This document shows positions 30,018 through 39,642 of a DNA stretch of 57,647 nt, one piece after another. The DNA lies in the NCBI RefSeq assembly GCF_003581585.1, contig NZ_QXIR01000032.1:1-57647 (forward strand). Direction: 5' to 3'. The notes beneath the pieces are model-generated. The model did no database searches, had not been told where the DNA came from, and saw only the letters and a list, made by a program, of their open reading frames with translations. The translations under genes were made by a program, and so were the position numbers. Origin of the DNA: Bacillus salacetis. GTDB lineage: Bacteria; Bacillota; Bacilli; Bacillales; Bacillaceae_B. The first letter of the stretch is position 1. Every line of letters starts with the position of its first letter.

Positions 30018-30051
30018 AGGCCCTCACGTTTAGGAGGGCTGTTCTTTGTTT
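30018..30051 (+). terminator. Terminator after the 23-codon gene
   Basis: GCCCTC/GAGGGC stem, 8-nt loop, then TGTTCTTTGTTT. Confidence 0.75.
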
Positions 30052-30218
30052 ATTATCTGCATTGAAACCGGTAATTTGAAATAACCGGATTTCCCTTAAG
30101 ATATTAATAAGCATTTCTCCATACATAAACTTTGCTATGTTGAATGCATGAAAACTTTTAAAACTTTTTATATAATAGAAAAAGTTACATTTTGAAAACG
30201 GATAAGGAGAGAGAAAAA

Positions 30219-30425
30219 ATGATTTACAAAGTTTACTATCAGGAAAGCAAACAGGAAGTCCCTGTGCGTGAATGCACAATGACCCTGTATGTGGAAGCTG
30301 ATTCAGAACGTGATGTCCGCCTGAAGTTGAAAGATAAACCGTACAATATTGAATTCGTCCAATTACTTGATGACTCCCATCTTGATTACGAGAAACAGTC
30401 CGAAAATTTCCAGGTGGAGAGTTGA
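30219..30425 (+). CDS. rpoY: RNA polymerase epsilon subunit
   Basis: 68 residues starting [18 protein letters not shown], typical of the RpoY/YkzG family, a small accessory subunit of Firmicute RNA polymerase with a phage Gp2-like fold. AAGGAGAG precedes ATG 30219. It ends 7 bp before rnjA, the same pair as in B. subtilis. Confidence 0.95.
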   Translation: MIYKVYYQESKQEVPVRECTMTLYVEADSERDVRLKLKDKPYNIEFVQLLDDSHLDYEKQSENFQVES

Positions 30426-30432
30426 TCGGCAT

Positions 30433-32100
30433 ATGAAATTTGTAAAGAATGATCAGACAGCTGTTTTCGCACTTGGCGGTTTGGGCGAAATCGGCAAAAA
30501 TACTTACGGTGTACAATTTCAGGACGAAATTATTTTGATTGATGCTGGAATCAAGTTTCCAGAAGATGAACTCTTAGGGATTGATTATGTCATTCCTGAC
30601 TACACGTATTTAGTGAAAAATGCTGATAAAATCAAAGGCCTGTTCATCACACACGGGCATGAAGATCATATCGGCGGAATCCCATACCTTTTAAGGCAGA
30701 TCAATATCCCGATATACGGGGGAAAACTTGCAATAGGTTTGTTGAAAAACAAACTTGAAGAGCATGGATTGCTGAGATCGGCGAAATTGAACATCATCCA
30801 GGAGGACGATGTAATAAAGTTCAGGAAAACGGCTGTAAGCTTCTTCCGGACAACCCACAGTATCCCTGACTCTTACGGGATCGTCGTCAAGACGCCTCCA
30901 GGCAATGTTGTTCATACCGGTGACTTCAAATTTGATTTCACTCCTGTAGGGGAACCAGCCAACTTAACCAAAATGGCTGAAATCGGTAAAGAAGGCGTGC
31001 TTTGCCTCCTATCTGACAGCACCAACAGTGAGATACCTAATTTCACGATGTCGGAAAGAAAAGTAGGAGAAAGCATAGATGACATCTTCCGAAAAGTTGA
31101 AGGAAGAGTAATATTCGCTACTTTCGCCTCCAACATTTATCGATTACAGCAAGTGATTGATGCTGCAGTTGCCCACGGAAGAAAAGTAGCTGTTTTCGGG
31201 CGGAGCATGGAAAACAATATCGGAATCGGCCAGGACCTGGGTTATATCCAGGCCCCTAAAGATACCTTCATCGAGGCCAGCCAGATAAATAGACTGCCTG
31301 CCAATGAAGTGACCATTCTTTGTACAGGGAGCCAAGGTGAACCTATGGCTGCTCTGTCCAGGATTGCCAATGGAACTCACAGGCAAATCCAGATCCACCC
31401 AGGAGATACGGTCATCTTCTCTTCTTCCCCGATTCCAGGGAATACGATCAGTGTGAACCGTACCATTAACATGCTTTTCCGTGCAGGTGCCGATGTCATC
31501 CACGGCTCATTGAGCGATATCCATACTTCCGGCCACGGTAGCCAGGAAGAACAGAAGCTTATGCTAAGGCTCATTAAACCAAAGTACTTCATGCCAATCC
31601 ATGGAGAGTACCGCATGCAGAAAATGCATAACCAGCTGGCTGTGGACTGTGGAGTAGAACCGGATAATTGCTTCATCATGGATAATGGTGAAGTCCTAGC
31701 CCTCGGCAATGATACTGCACAGGTCGCCGGCAAGATACCTTCCGGATCTGTTTATATTGACGGAAGCGGAATTGGTGATATTGGAAATATTGTACTTCGT
31801 GATAGAAGGATCCTTTCGGAAGAAGGACTCGTTGTGGTGGTAGTCAGCATAAATATGAGTGACTTCAAGATTGCATCCGGCCCTGACATCATCTCCAGAG
31901 GTTTTGTCTACATGAGAGAATCAGGCGACCTGATTAACGAAGCACAGAATATTATAAGCAAACACTTAGATAAACTACTTGAGCGCCGGACAAGCCAATG
32001 GTCTGAGATCAAAAATGAGATCACCGATACATTAGCTCCGTTCCTGTATGAAAAAACAAAGCGCCGTCCTATGATCTTACCGATTATCATGGAAGTTTGA
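30433..32100 (+). CDS. rnjA: Ribonuclease J1
   Basis: Zn-dependent 5'-3' exonuclease/endonuclease of the beta-CASP family, central to mRNA decay and 16S maturation. 555 residues as in B. subtilis. Metallo-beta-lactamase motif [10 protein letters not shown], further ligand segments GDFKFD and DSTNS, beta-CASP motif FGRSM, and HTSGHGS near residue 390. ATG 30433 is chosen over upstream in-frame codons because the N-terminus and the site GGTGGAGAG fit. Confidence 0.97.
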   Translation: MKFVKNDQTAVFALGGLGEIGKNTYGVQFQDEIILIDAGIKFPEDELLGIDYVIPDYTYLVKNADKIKGLFITHGHEDHIGGIPYLLRQINIPIYGGKLAIGLLKNKLEEHGLLRSAKLNIIQEDDVIKFRKTAVSFFRTTHSIPDSYGIVVKTPPGNVVHTGDFKFDFTPVGEPANLTKMAEIGKEGVLCLLSDSTNSEIPNFTMSERKVGESIDDIFRKVEGRVIFATFASNIYRLQQVIDAAVAHGRKVAVFGRSMENNIGIGQDLGYIQAPKDTFIEASQINRLPANEVTILCTGSQGEPMAALSRIANGTHRQIQIHPGDTVIFSSSPIPGNTISVNRTINMLFRAGADVIHGSLSDIHTSGHGSQEEQKLMLRLIKPKYFMPIHGEYRMQKMHNQLAVDCGVEPDNCFIMDNGEVLALGNDTAQVAGKIPSGSVYIDGSGIGDIGNIVLRDRRILSEEGLVVVVVSINMSDFKIASGPDIISRGFVYMRESGDLINEAQNIISKHLDKLLERRTSQWSEIKNEITDTLAPFLYEKTKRRPMILPIIMEV

Positions 32101-32110
32101 TATTAAGCAT

Positions 32111-32147
32111 AAAAAAGCAGGCTGAACTCAATCAGCCTGCTTTTTTT
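32111..32147. terminator. Terminator of rnjA (two-way)
   Basis: AAAAAAGCAGGCTGA/TCAGCCTGCTTTTTTT, 6-nt loop, with A6 on the left and T7 on the right. Confidence 0.92.
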
Positions 32148-32224
32148 GTGCTGGTTAAATAGCGCTGGTGGGCGCAATTATAGCTTCTTATTTATTTCTT
32201 GATGCCTGAGTACTATTGGATTGG

Positions 32225-32400
32225 ATACCAAGAGGACCCTACAGCTGTTCTACATGTCTTTTCCCTTTGGAATTTCAGGCAGACTGGACTCTAGGATGCC
32301 TTCTAAGCGCCTTCCCTTCGAGTTTTCATCTAAAATGGACTCTGCAGCATTCAGAACCTTTTTCTCATTGAGTTTCCAGCCAAACTGGACCCTAAAGAAC
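32225..32400. repeat. Tandem degenerate repeat, period about 51 bp
   Basis: The heptamer GGACYCT recurs at 32234, 32286, 32337 and 32387, spacing 52, 51 and 50 bp. Before three of these is a block of type GAGTTTYCA-N-AAAYTGGACTCT, in which GAGTTT and AAA..ACTC can pair, so each unit can form a hairpin. It lies between the rnjA terminator and ktrC. A + frame of 71 codons through it is a by-product of the repeat. Confidence 0.6.
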
Positions 32401-32424
32401 TATACCGGCCGCTTCCACATTCAT

Positions 32425-33084
32425 TCAGTACAATAATTTCTTTTCGAATCGGGTTATATCTGTATCTGCCCCTATTACTATAAGGACATCTCCTGTTGCG
32501 ATTTTCTCGTCGGCTTGCGGTGAGACGAGGATGTCTTTTCCGCGTTTGATGGCAACGATGTTGATACCATACTTAGCCCGGATATCCAGGTCTATCAATG
32601 AGTTGCCATCCAGCCTATCGTTGGCTGCAATCTCAACGATTGAATGCTCCTCGGATAGTTCCAGATAATCCAGAACATTATTGGAGACGATATTGTGGGC
32701 TATCCTCCTGCCCATGTCCCTTTCAGGATGGACCACATGATTGGCCCCTATTTTCCGCAGTACTTTTTCATGATAGTCATTCTGTGCTTTGACGGTGATT
32801 TTGTTTACTCCAATTTCTTTAAGCATCAGTGTGGTCAGGATACTTGATTGAATATCATCGCCGATCGCCACTATAACATGGTCAAAATTCCGGATGCCCA
32901 GACTTTTCAGCACTGATTCATCAGTGGTATCCGCTACTACTGCATGTGAGGCAATCGAGGCAAACTCATTGACCCTGTCTTCCTCTTTATCAATGGCCAT
33001 GACCTCTAAATCCTGATCCGCCAGGGAACGGACAATGCTTCCCCCGAAACGCCCTAAGCCTATAACGACAAACTCTTTATTCAC
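32425..33084 (-). CDS. ktrC: Potassium uptake regulatory subunit KtrC
   Basis: 219 residues: RCK_N Rossmann fold (VIGLGRFGGSIVRSL; DTTDESVLK) and RCK_C domain from about residue 135. It gates a KtrB/KtrD-type K+ channel; in B. subtilis the RCK_C domain binds c-di-AMP, which closes the system, while ATP opens it. The start is GTG behind GGGGGAG. The adenine deaminase gene found beside ktrC in B. subtilis is absent here. Confidence 0.92.
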   Translation of the reverse strand: MNKEFVVIGLGRFGGSIVRSLADQDLEVMAIDKEEDRVNEFASIASHAVVADTTDESVLKSLGIRNFDHVIVAIGDDIQSSILTTLMLKEIGVNKITVKAQNDYHEKVLRKIGANHVVHPERDMGRRIAHNIVSNNVLDYLELSEEHSIVEIAANDRLDGNSLIDLDIRAKYGINIVAIKRGKDILVSPQADEKIATGDVLIVIGADTDITRFEKKLLY

Positions 33085-33149
33085 TCTAACTCCCCCAACA
33101 CAAGAGAATATTTATGCTTCAATTTTAACACAAATTTGAGAATATCAGG

Positions 33150-34163
33150 TTATTTCTTTCCTTTGACATAATCCGCGTCAAATAGAAACAGCCTCATGAG
33201 AAGGATCAGAGATGGTATCAGAAGGAGCAGGCCGGCAATAAAGACCACAACCAGCGCAGTTCCCATTACCGGGCTTGTCACACTGCTCTCTATCGTAATG
33301 AAGGGCTTTAAGATATATGGCAGATGGGAGGCCCCATATCCAAAGAAAGCGAAAAAGAATTGAAGCATGACCATAATGAATGCTGTTCCGAATTTTTTTC
33401 GGCTGTATATCAGCCAGCTGGCTATCAGGAAGAATAAAAGGGATAAACCGAACATCCACCAAATACCCAGTGCATTCTGAAAGTGTTCAGGATTGTGGCT
33501 TCTTAAGCCTATAAAAACCAGGAGACTTGCCAAGATTGTCGGCGGGCTCCAGAACAAAGCAAATTTCCGTACGATTTCCCTTGCTCCTGTATCATTTGCC
33601 CTATCGGCATAATAAGTCAAAAATGATGCGGAAATGAACAGGACTGAAACGATTGCCAGGATTACAACACTCCACGAATAAAGACTTGTAAAGAGCTCCT
33701 CTGCTAAAAAGACTACCCTGTCTTCGGTTTCCTCCAAGAAGCCCCCTTCAGAAATCGTCAGAGCCGTAGATAATGAAGCAGGGATCAGTAATCCTGTAGC
33801 TCCGTAAAGAAACAGGAAAAACACATTATCTTTCGAACCATAATTCCCAAAAGCATAAAAAGCTCCCCTGACCGCTAAAAGGATCAGGGCAACACTCCCG
33901 GGCAAAAGCAGAGCTGTTCCATAGTAGTAAGCAGTATCTGGAAAAAATCCGACAAGCCCTACAAAGAAAAATACAAAGAATACATTCGTGACCTCCCAAA
34001 CTGGAGATAAATATCTGCTGATCAAGTCATTTACTGTATGCTTTTTGTTTGTGATCTTGGCATAGAATGCAAAGAAGCCAGCCCCAAAATCGATTGATGC
34101 GACAATCAGGTATCCATAAAGAAATACCCACAGTACCGTAATCCCCAATACCTCTAAACTCAC
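33150..34163 (-). CDS. cydB: Cytochrome bd ubiquinol/menaquinol oxidase subunit II
   Basis: 337 residues with about nine membrane segments; starts LGITVLWVFLYGYLIVASID and FGAGFFAF as in CydB. Partner of CydA in the high-affinity terminal oxidase. GTG start behind GGAGGGGAGACAA, 58 bp after cydA. No CydC/CydD pair of the usual operon type follows; ktrC lies 65 bp downstream. Confidence 0.93.
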   Translation of the reverse strand: MSLEVLGITVLWVFLYGYLIVASIDFGAGFFAFYAKITNKKHTVNDLISRYLSPVWEVTNVFFVFFFVGLVGFFPDTAYYYGTALLLPGSVALILLAVRGAFYAFGNYGSKDNVFFLFLYGATGLLIPASLSTALTISEGGFLEETEDRVVFLAEELFTSLYSWSVVILAIVSVLFISASFLTYYADRANDTGAREIVRKFALFWSPPTILASLLVFIGLRSHNPEHFQNALGIWWMFGLSLLFFLIASWLIYSRKKFGTAFIMVMLQFFFAFFGYGASHLPYILKPFITIESSVTSPVMGTALVVVFIAGLLLLIPSLILLMRLFLFDADYVKGKK

Positions 34164-34221
34164 TTGTCTCCCCTCCTATTCATACAAAATCCCATACTCG
34201 GTTTAATTCTGATTTTCAATT

Positions 34222-35562
34222 CTATTGCAATTTTCCGCTTTTGAATCTTTGTTCGTATTCAAGCTCCGGCGGCTTGTTTTTGAACATTTTAATTAAGACT
34301 GTCACACAGAATACAGCCAGTATGATGTAAAGGACAACGAATAGAACAAAGGTCAGCCCTACTCCGTCTGCTTTAGTGGCAGCATCTGCGACCTTCATAT
34401 ATCCCCTTAGAATCCAAGGCTGCCTGCCTATCTCGGCATAGATCCAGCCAAACTCAATAGCCAGCATGGCCAGCGGGCCGCTTGCAACAACCCCCCATAA
34501 TAGGGGTCTGTTCCACTCATTCCTCTTCTTCCATTTCCAGAAAAGAACGAAAAGCGAGGTAATGAACAAAGTGAACATCCCGATTGAGACCATGGAATCA
34601 AATAGGTAGTGAACAAATAATGGAGGCAGTTCATCTTCAGGGAACTCTTCAAGCCCAATGACTTCTGTATCAAATGAATTTCCGGCTAGGAAACTCAAAA
34701 AGCCTGGAAGCCGAATCTCATTGTGTATTTCATTATTTTCATCCAGCGTTCCAAAGACAACCAAATCCGCATTGCTTTCTGTTTCAAAGTGCCACTCTGC
34801 CGCCGCCAGTTTTTCCGGCTGATACTCTGCTAGGAATTTTGCTGAAACATCTCCAGCCACCGCGGTCCCTACAGCAAAAATCAATCCACAGACCATAGTC
34901 ATCCGAAGTGCCTTTCGGTGGTATGCACTTCCTTTGTTTTTTAAAATAGCAAACGCCGTAATGGCCGCCAATATCAAAGCTGATGTCAAATAAGCTGATG
35001 TCAGTACATGGAATACCTTTGGAGGGGTGGCGGGATTGAACATGGCAGCGATCGGATCGATATTCACTGCTTTCCCCCCCTCCAAATCAAACCCTTGAGG
35101 AGTGTTCATGAAAGCATTGACCATCGTGATGAATAATGCGGATGCCGAAGATCCAATCATGATTGGGATCGTCAATAACCAGTGAACCATCCTGTTCTTG
35201 AACCGATCCCAAGTATACAGGTAGATTCCCAGGAAGATCGCTTCAAAGAAGAAAGCGAATGTTTCCATGAACAACGGGAGTGCAATGACCTGTCCTGCCA
35301 CCTGCATAAAGGACGGCCACAATAAGGACAATTGCAGCCCTATGGCGGTACCTGTCACCACTCCGACAGCCACCGTTATGGTAAACCCCCTCGCCCATCT
35401 TCTTGCCAACAATATGTAATGCCCGTCGTTCCTTTTTATCCCAATAAATTCTGCGATTGAAATCATTACTGGTATTCCTACACCTATGGTCGCGAAAATA
35501 ATATGAAATGCCAGCGTTACCGATGTGAGCATCCTGCTCAACATGACACTATCCAGCTCCAT
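34222..35562 (-). CDS. cydA: Cytochrome bd oxidase subunit I
   Basis: 446 residues, nine or so membrane helices. It carries the heme ligands in the N-terminal part (HIIFATIGVG, His18 region) and the quinol loop, and shows GRQPWILRGYM of the family near the C-terminus. The short Q-loop fits the Gram-positive subclass. ATG 35562 follows AGGGGGGAACC; six further in-frame upstream residues are not needed. Promoter and palindromic operator candidate lie upstream. Confidence 0.95.
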   Translation of the reverse strand: MELDSVMLSRMLTSVTLAFHIIFATIGVGIPVMISIAEFIGIKRNDGHYILLARRWARGFTITVAVGVVTGTAIGLQLSLLWPSFMQVAGQVIALPLFMETFAFFFEAIFLGIYLYTWDRFKNRMVHWLLTIPIMIGSSASALFITMVNAFMNTPQGFDLEGGKAVNIDPIAAMFNPATPPKVFHVLTSAYLTSALILAAITAFAILKNKGSAYHRKALRMTMVCGLIFAVGTAVAGDVSAKFLAEYQPEKLAAAEWHFETESNADLVVFGTLDENNEIHNEIRLPGFLSFLAGNSFDTEVIGLEEFPEDELPPLFVHYLFDSMVSIGMFTLFITSLFVLFWKWKKRNEWNRPLLWGVVASGPLAMLAIEFGWIYAEIGRQPWILRGYMKVADAATKADGVGLTFVLFVVLYIILAVFCVTVLIKMFKNKPPELEYEQRFKSGKLQ

Positions 35563-35586
35563 ATGGTTCCCCCCTATCAATCTACT

Positions 35587-35600
35587 ATACTTATAAGTAT
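35587..35600. promoter_or_regulatory. Palindromic operator candidate in the cydA leader
   Basis: ATACTTATAAGTAT is a perfect 14-bp palindrome about 6-19 bp downstream of the predicted transcription start, where a bound repressor would block initiation or elongation. No regulator is assigned. Confidence 0.5.
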
Positions 35601-35612
35601 CACTATTCCATC

Positions 35613-35641
35613 ATTATAAAACCTATGTTTGAGTTTGTGAA
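35613..35641 (-). promoter_or_regulatory. Sigma-A promoter of cydAB
   Basis: TTCACA, 17 bp, perfect TATAAT on the - strand. The -35 box lies in CTTCACAAA, which equals one half of the Rex operator TTGTGAA-N4-TTCACAA; the other half is poorly kept. Confidence 0.65.
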
Positions 35642-35693
35642 GTAATGAGCATTCATTTCTCTAATACAATTCTCCTTTAATAATAAAAAAATA

Positions 35694-35725
35694 TAAAAAA
35701 CCGCCTCTTCATTAAAAAGGCGGTT
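35694..35725 (-). terminator. Terminator of the ABC exporter operon
   Basis: AACCGCCT/AGGCGGTT stem on the - strand followed by TTTTTTATATTTTTTT. It separates the exporter pair from cydAB. Confidence 0.9.
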
Positions 35726-35732
35726 CTTGACT

Positions 35733-37559
35733 TTATATAACTTCGAGCATTTTAAATTGAGCTTTTACCAGGTGATAATATTCTCCCTGCTGATCCATCA
35801 GTTCATCATGGTTCCCGTGTTCAATGATGCGTCCATGGTCGAGCACGAATATATTATCGGCTTCCCTGATTGTAGACAGCCTGTGGGCAATCATAATGGC
35901 TGTACGGCCCTTCAGGAGGGTCCTCAGTGCCTCCTGGATTTGCACTTCCGTTTCTGTGTCTATTGAAGCGGTGGCCTCATCCAGGATTATGATTCTTGGA
36001 TCCGCAAGCAGTGCCCTTGTAAAGGAGATCAGCTGGCGTTCACCAACAGACAAAATATTCCCTCTCTCTTCGACTTCCGTTTCATAGACTTTAGGAAGCT
36101 TTTCAATGAATTTATGGGCACCGACTGCTTTGGCAGCTTCCAGCACATCTTCATCAGAGGCATCCGGCCTTCCAAAAAGTATGTTCTCCTTTATTGTCCC
36201 GGAGAATATGAATGTGTCCTGCAAAACGATACTGATCTGACTTCTTAGGCTGGCCAGGGAGACGTCCCTTAAATCGTGTCCGTCAATTTTGACCTTTCCT
36301 CCTGTAGGATCATAAAAACGGCTGACAAGGTTGGCTATGGTTGTTTTACCTGATCCTGTATGACCGACCAGGGCAACCGTTTCCCCTGCTTTCATTTCTA
36401 GGGAAATATTATCAAGGGCCTTGCGTTTGCTATCATAAGCGAAATCCACATTTTCGAATTCAATACGCCCATTGATGTCCTTTAAATCAGTGGCATTTGG
36501 TCTTTCGCCAACATTCGGCCTTTCATCAAGGAATTCAAAAATTCGTTCAGATGAGGCCATTCCAACCAGCAGTTGATTGTATACCATCCCTAAACGTGAA
36601 ATCGGCTCCCAGAACATTCCTAAATAAAATGCAAAGGTAACGAATTCACCAAGCGTAAGGGAATCGCTTTGTATAAGGCTGGCACCAAACCATATAAGGA
36701 CAGCGGTTCCCACTGCATTAGTCAACTCGACAAGCGGCCTGAACATAGCACTCTTTCTAGTCGCATTCCTCCAGCTGTCAAAGCTCTCCGTATTAACGCC
36801 GTCGAAGTATGCCATGTTTTCTTTTTCTTGAGTGAACGACTGCGTTACCCTGATGCCCTGAATGCTTTCATTCAGGTGGGAATTGAGTTTGGATTGCTTC
36901 AATCGGACCATTTGCCACGATCTTCTGATTTTCTTTCGCAAACTGGTTGAAATGAAGAACATCAGAGGCAGTATAACCAATACCGCCAGTGTCAATGGAG
37001 GACTCAAGGTGAACAGGAACACGATGATCCCGATTAGAAGGAGCATATCCATGAGCAGGTTGATGACTCCGTTAGTGAACAGCTCCTGCAGTGAATTAAT
37101 GTCATTCATGATCCGGACTAGTATTGATCCGGCTGAGCGCTGGTCGAAGAATCGATGGGAAAGCCGCTGTACATGCGAGAAAAGGTGCTTTCTAAGATCA
37201 TATATGACCCCTTGGCCAAGCATGTTCATCCATCGGATCCGGAGCACATTAGCTATATAACTAAGTATATAGAGTCCGGATATTGTAATGATCAGTGTCG
37301 TCAGCATTGTACTGTCACGTTCAATGATCGCTTTATCGAGAGTGTATACACCGATCAATGTAGGAATGACAAGCCTTACCCCGGTTGTTATCAATACCAT
37401 TATTACGGAAAGCGGCAGCAGTTTCTTTGAATAGGGCTTTAAATAGGTCAGAAGCCTCCAAAGCTGCTTCCAGTTAAAGGGTTTATCAATCACTTGGTCT
37501 GTTGAATAATAGAACCTCTCTAATATATTCTTTTGTGCCTTTTGCTTGTTTTTCATCAT
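35733..37559 (-). CDS. yknV: Heterodimeric ABC exporter subunit, YknV-like
   Basis: 608 residues: N-terminal six-helix export domain (to about 330) and ATPase domain with Walker A GHTGSGKT, Walker B IIILDEATAS (catalytic Glu present), H-loop IAHRL. Its signature is LSVGERQ rather than LSGGQ. It pairs with the upstream gene, whose Walker B Glu is Asp, so both defects fall into one composite ATP site. Symbol rests on size, degeneracy pattern and synteny with B. subtilis yknUV; YfiBC-type pairs are the alternative. Confidence 0.8.
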   Translation of the reverse strand: MMKNKQKAQKNILERFYYSTDQVIDKPFNWKQLWRLLTYLKPYSKKLLPLSVIMVLITTGVRLVIPTLIGVYTLDKAIIERDSTMLTTLIITISGLYILSYIANVLRIRWMNMLGQGVIYDLRKHLFSHVQRLSHRFFDQRSAGSILVRIMNDINSLQELFTNGVINLLMDMLLLIGIIVFLFTLSPPLTLAVLVILPLMFFISTSLRKKIRRSWQMVRLKQSKLNSHLNESIQGIRVTQSFTQEKENMAYFDGVNTESFDSWRNATRKSAMFRPLVELTNAVGTAVLIWFGASLIQSDSLTLGEFVTFAFYLGMFWEPISRLGMVYNQLLVGMASSERIFEFLDERPNVGERPNATDLKDINGRIEFENVDFAYDSKRKALDNISLEMKAGETVALVGHTGSGKTTIANLVSRFYDPTGGKVKIDGHDLRDVSLASLRSQISIVLQDTFIFSGTIKENILFGRPDASDEDVLEAAKAVGAHKFIEKLPKVYETEVEERGNILSVGERQLISFTRALLADPRIIILDEATASIDTETEVQIQEALRTLLKGRTAIMIAHRLSTIREADNIFVLDHGRIIEHGNHDELMDQQGEYYHLVKAQFKMLEVI

Positions 37560-37564
37560 CTCAC

Positions 37565-39319
37565 CTACCCTTGCTGTGATTGAAGGATTTTCTTCTGGTC
37601 TTTATATTGAATGTCATAAATGCGTTGATAAGGTCCGTTATTTTTGAGCAGGAAGTCATGAACCCCGCGCTCTACAATCTTTCCATTTTCGAGTACAAGT
37701 ATTTCATCTGCATGTTTCAAAGAAGATATACGATGGGCAATGATAAAGGTTGTTCGATCTGCCATGACTTCTTTGAAGCCTTTTTGGATTTTGAACTCTG
37801 TTTCCATATCCACAGCACTTGTTGCATCATCAAGAATGAGGATGCTCGGATCCGTGCAGATTGCACGGGCGATGGCAATACGCTGTTTCTGTCCACCGGA
37901 AAGGCCGAGACCCCTTTCCCCCAGTTTGGTATCGTACCCGTCTTCAAGCTCTTCAATGAAGTCATGAGCCTGTGCTCTTTTTGCAGCATCAATGATTTCT
38001 TCCATTGTGGCATCAGGCCTGCCATAAGAAATATTCGTTTTGATTGTTGAAGAAAACAAGAAGGATTCCTGCAGAACAAATCCGATATTTTTTCTCAATG
38101 ATTTAATGGCATAATCCTGAACTGGTTTTCCATCAATCAGCACTTCTCCGCTGCTTGGTTCATAGAATCGCGTAATGAGGTTCGTTATGCTCGTTTTCCC
38201 TGAACCCGTCCCGCCTATCAGGCCGATGACTTTTCCAGGTTCCGCCTTGAACGTAATACCTTCAAGTGCCGCTTCATCGTCCTCTGTATACTTTAAAGTG
38301 ACATTCTTGAATTCGACATCGCCTTTCATCCTGTCAACTTTGACAGCGTCCTCTTTCTCTGTGATATCTTCCTCCGCTTCGAGAATTTCAAGCAGCCGTT
38401 CACCGGATGCCTTTGATTGTGAAAATTGGTTGATGGTGAATCCGAGGTTCATGATCGGCCAGATGATGTACCAAAGCAAGCTGTAGAATGCCACAAGCTC
38501 TCCAGGCGATAAGCTGTTGTCCATGACAAGGTAGCCTCCATATGACAGAAGCAGGACTACGCTGACATTCCCAAGGAACTCCATCAGCGGGAAGTACTTC
38601 GCCCACACATCGGACGTCAATAGATACTTATCTTTATAATCGGCATTCGATGTATTGAATTTATTGATTTGAAAGTCTTCCCTTGATAATGATTTCACTG
38701 TGTTGATTCCGCTGATATTTTCCTGGACATTTGTGTTCAGCTTCCCGAAAGACTTTCTGATTCCCCTGAAAGCCGGATGTACAGCTTTATCAAATTTATA
38801 AACAGATACAGCCAGGAACGGCAAAGTCGAAAGAGTAACAAATGTCAGGGAAGGAGAATAGTAGAACATGACCCCGAAGCTGATTGTCACCAGCAGGAAA
38901 AAACGGATCAATTCAGAAATCCCGAAAGACAGGAAAAATCTGAATGCTTCCACATCCGCTGTCAGCCTCGACATTAAATCTCCTGTTTTCGCGTTATCAT
39001 AATAACGGAAAGGAAGGTATTGAAGTTTCTCGTACAGTTCATTGCGCAGTCTGTACACACTCGTGATCCCAAACATATCTCCATTATATTGATGAATGAA
39101 AGTGGCTACACCCTTTACAGCCATGATTAAAATGAAGCCGAACGCCAGATACGGCACCCAGCCGAACTCTCTCTGCAAGATGACATCATCAATGGTTTTC
39201 TGCAAAATGACCGGATAGACCACTGTAATTCCTGTTACTGCAATAAGGAAAATAATTGAAGTAATAAAGAATTTTTTGTAAGGCCAGTAAAATTGTTTCA
39301 GTTTTTTAAATGTCTCCAT
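37565..39319 (-). CDS. yknU: Heterodimeric ABC exporter subunit, YknU-like
   Basis: 584 residues, export domain plus ATPase. Walker A GGTGSGKT, canonical signature LSGGQKQR, but Walker B reads ILILDDATSA with Asp in place of the catalytic Glu. It ends 5 bp before the partner start, so the two are translated together. Probably exports lipids, drugs or peptides; substrate unknown. GGGGGATATAA precedes the ATG. Confidence 0.82.
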   Translation of the reverse strand: METFKKLKQFYWPYKKFFITSIIFLIAVTGITVVYPVILQKTIDDVILQREFGWVPYLAFGFILIMAVKGVATFIHQYNGDMFGITSVYRLRNELYEKLQYLPFRYYDNAKTGDLMSRLTADVEAFRFFLSFGISELIRFFLLVTISFGVMFYYSPSLTFVTLSTLPFLAVSVYKFDKAVHPAFRGIRKSFGKLNTNVQENISGINTVKSLSREDFQINKFNTSNADYKDKYLLTSDVWAKYFPLMEFLGNVSVVLLLSYGGYLVMDNSLSPGELVAFYSLLWYIIWPIMNLGFTINQFSQSKASGERLLEILEAEEDITEKEDAVKVDRMKGDVEFKNVTLKYTEDDEAALEGITFKAEPGKVIGLIGGTGSGKTSITNLITRFYEPSSGEVLIDGKPVQDYAIKSLRKNIGFVLQESFLFSSTIKTNISYGRPDATMEEIIDAAKRAQAHDFIEELEDGYDTKLGERGLGLSGGQKQRIAIARAICTDPSILILDDATSAVDMETEFKIQKGFKEVMADRTTFIIAHRISSLKHADEILVLENGKIVERGVHDFLLKNNGPYQRIYDIQYKDQKKILQSQQG

Positions 39320-39642
39320 TTATATCCCCCTCTCTTTGGTGCGAAAAATTCACGTACTATTAAATATATCGGGTTTCGAAATATATTTCCACCTTTTTAT
39401 TTGAATTTTTTACTTTTTTGAGAATCCTTTTGCAATTCGGATAACACGTTATATATTTTATATATTAATAAATAAAAACAATCAGTCTTTTGACGGACCC
39501 TTCATCAATAATAAGTCTAGGCCAATCAACAGACCATGCCTGAATAAAGCATCGTCCTTTTTGACAATACTTATGAAGTTATGTTTATACTTATAAGGTC
39601 TTTTTTGCTGATACATAGAAAAAATAGAAAGGATGACAATAA
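39320..39642. other. Divergent yknU/ykuT intergenic region
   Basis: 323 bp, very AT-rich, without a gene. Contains the short inverted repeat ATAAC-AC-GTTAT (39441-39452) and alternating TA runs. No promoter stands out clearly on either strand. Confidence 0.5.

Noticed and set aside
32221..32436. 71-codon + frame
   Set aside because: It is the tandem repeat read as protein; the period of 50-52 bp is not a stable codon repeat.
35634..35652. Full Rex operator at cydA
   Set aside because: Only one half (TTGTGAA) is good; the second half is too degenerate to call.
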